This document shows positions 6,361 to 6,803 of a stretch of DNA of 6,803 bases, piece after piece. A program made the position numbers and the translations under genes. How positions within the stretch are numbered: the first letter of the stretch is position 1; every line of letters starts with the position of its first letter. Below the pieces are notes generated by a model, which saw only the letters and a program-made list of their open reading frames with translations, was not told the origin of the DNA and ran no database searches. This DNA comes from Actinomycetota bacterium (GTDB lineage: Bacteria > Actinomycetota > Acidimicrobiia > Acidimicrobiales > JAFATL01): positions 1 to 6,803 of the forward strand of contig JAFATL010000142.1 of the NCBI GenBank assembly GCA_019243975.1, given 5' to 3'.

Positions 6361-6382
6361 GTCATCCCCAAGCGCGGATGAC
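6361..6382. repeat. 7-8-7 inverted repeat in a divergent intergenic region
   Basis: GTCATCC (6361-6367) and GGATGAC (6376-6382) are exact inverted copies separated by eight bases. They lie in the roughly 80-base gap between the YihY-family gene and the plus-strand small gene, both of which point away from it, so a regulator-binding site is more likely than a terminator. Arms of seven bases in GC-rich DNA can arise by chance, and no promoter boxes are convincing nearby. Confidence 0.35.
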
Positions 6383-6414
6383 ACCTTCTGGTAATCAACT
6401 ACGACTTCGAACGT

Positions 6415-6744
6415 TTGAGCAGCGTGGAGGCACTGACACCGACCCTTTCGGCGCTCATCGCCAGGCTGGAGGCGATGGCGCTGGCCGAGGACGAGCGGGC
6501 CCCGCACGTCGTGTTGGTGCTCGACCCCGAGTTCGGATTGGGACCGGCGGCCGGACCGTTCGACGGCCTCATGGCCGCCCTGGCCGCGGCATCGGAACTG
6601 GAGACGGCACTCAACGAGGACGAGACCGAACTCCCCGTCCGCGTCGAGGTCGTGCGCCTCTTCAGCTGGAGGGAGCGCCCACGTCGGGAATCGGTAATGC
6701 CGGTATCGGTAGCTCCGGCCCAGGACGATCCAGGCAGAGATTGA
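6415..6744 (+). CDS. Small acidic protein of unknown function
   Basis: A protein of about 109 residues that I do not recognise. The N-terminal part (SALIARLEAMALAEDE, about 12-27) looks like an amphipathic helix. HVVLVLDPEFGLG (31-43) follows as a probable strand, then an Ala/Leu-rich acidic helix (GLMAALAAASELETALNEDE, 51-70) and a strand PVRVEVVRLF (74-83). The last 25 residues are Pro/Arg-rich and probably disordered. Codon third positions are mostly G or C in this frame, and the protein has normal composition, whereas the overlapping minus-strand frame gives a Ser/Thr-rich product typical of a shadow. The start is uncertain: TTG at 6415 or GTG at 6424. The frame is open back to a TGA at 6379 and residues just before 6415 (VINYDFER) look protein-like, so a rarer upstream start cannot be excluded. 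No Shine-Dalgarno sequence is clear. It is divergent from the YihY-family gene. Confidence 0.68.
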   Translation: MSSVEALTPTLSALIARLEAMALAEDERAPHVVLVLDPEFGLGPAAGPFDGLMAALAAASELETALNEDETELPVRVEVVRLFSWRERPRRESVMPVSVAPAQDDPGRD

Positions 6745-6803
6745 CGTAGCCATGCAGGCACACCGTGGGTGCAGTCGGCGGCTTGTCATCTCGCCGCACG
6801 CTT

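Noticed and set aside
6102..6749. Plus-strand 215-codon frame across the YihY-family start and the small acidic gene
   Set aside because: It is antisense to a clear YihY-family gene in its first part and Gly/Arg-rich in its second; it spans two divergent genes.
6399..6761. Minus-strand 120-codon frame opposite the small acidic gene
   Set aside because: The product is Ser/Thr/Arg-rich low complexity, as expected from the reverse of a GC3-rich plus-strand gene.
6745..6803. Possible weak hairpin (GCACACC / GGGTGC) after the small acidic gene
   Set aside because: The arms are imperfect with almost no loop, and no T-run follows, so a terminator call is not supported.

Overview
The window is very GC-rich throughout, has GTG starts (and possibly TTG) alongside ATG, short intergenic gaps, and proteins rich in Ala, Gly, Val and Arg. 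This points to a high-GC actinobacterium (Actinomycetota). A lineage such as Acidimicrobiia is possible, but that is inference; no marker gene here settles it. I see no rRNA, tRNA, CRISPR array, insertion sequence or phage gene.

Left part (1-4302, minus strand): a tightly coupled four-gene run read right to left. It begins with a periplasmic-binding-protein-type substrate-binding protein of the branched-chain amino acid (LivJ/LivK-like) family (2809-4302). Next come an eight-helix membrane protein of unknown family (1772-2809) and a secreted, C-terminally membrane-anchored protein of unknown function (297-1775). Last is the N-terminal third of a LivH-type ABC permease (1-297), which runs off the window edge. 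The three internal junctions are overlapping stop/start codons (TGATG, ATGA, TAGTG), so the two unknown proteins are almost certainly made together with the ABC transporter parts. This is the most unusual feature of the window: a Liv-type importer with two extra envelope proteins placed between binding protein and permease.

Middle (4303-5271): a short divergent intergenic region carries a perfect 9-4-9 inverted repeat (4346-4367), a good candidate operator shared by the transporter operon and a plus-strand enoyl-CoA hydratase/isomerase (crotonase) family gene (4404-5072). The crotonase is short at the C terminus and has Asp where the classical hydratase has its first catalytic Glu. It converges, with one base between the two stop codons, on a small 65-residue minus-strand gene (5074-5271).

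Right part (5373-6803): a minus-strand YihY/BrkB-family inner-membrane protein (5373-6332) is divergent from a small, unrecognised acidic protein (about 6415-6744, plus strand). The roughly 80-base gap between them carries a 7-8-7 inverted repeat. The last 59 bases show nothing I can support.

Functionally, the left cluster is a substrate import system of unknown substrate, possibly co-regulated with an acyl-CoA-metabolising enzyme. The right-hand genes look unrelated housekeeping or accessory genes.
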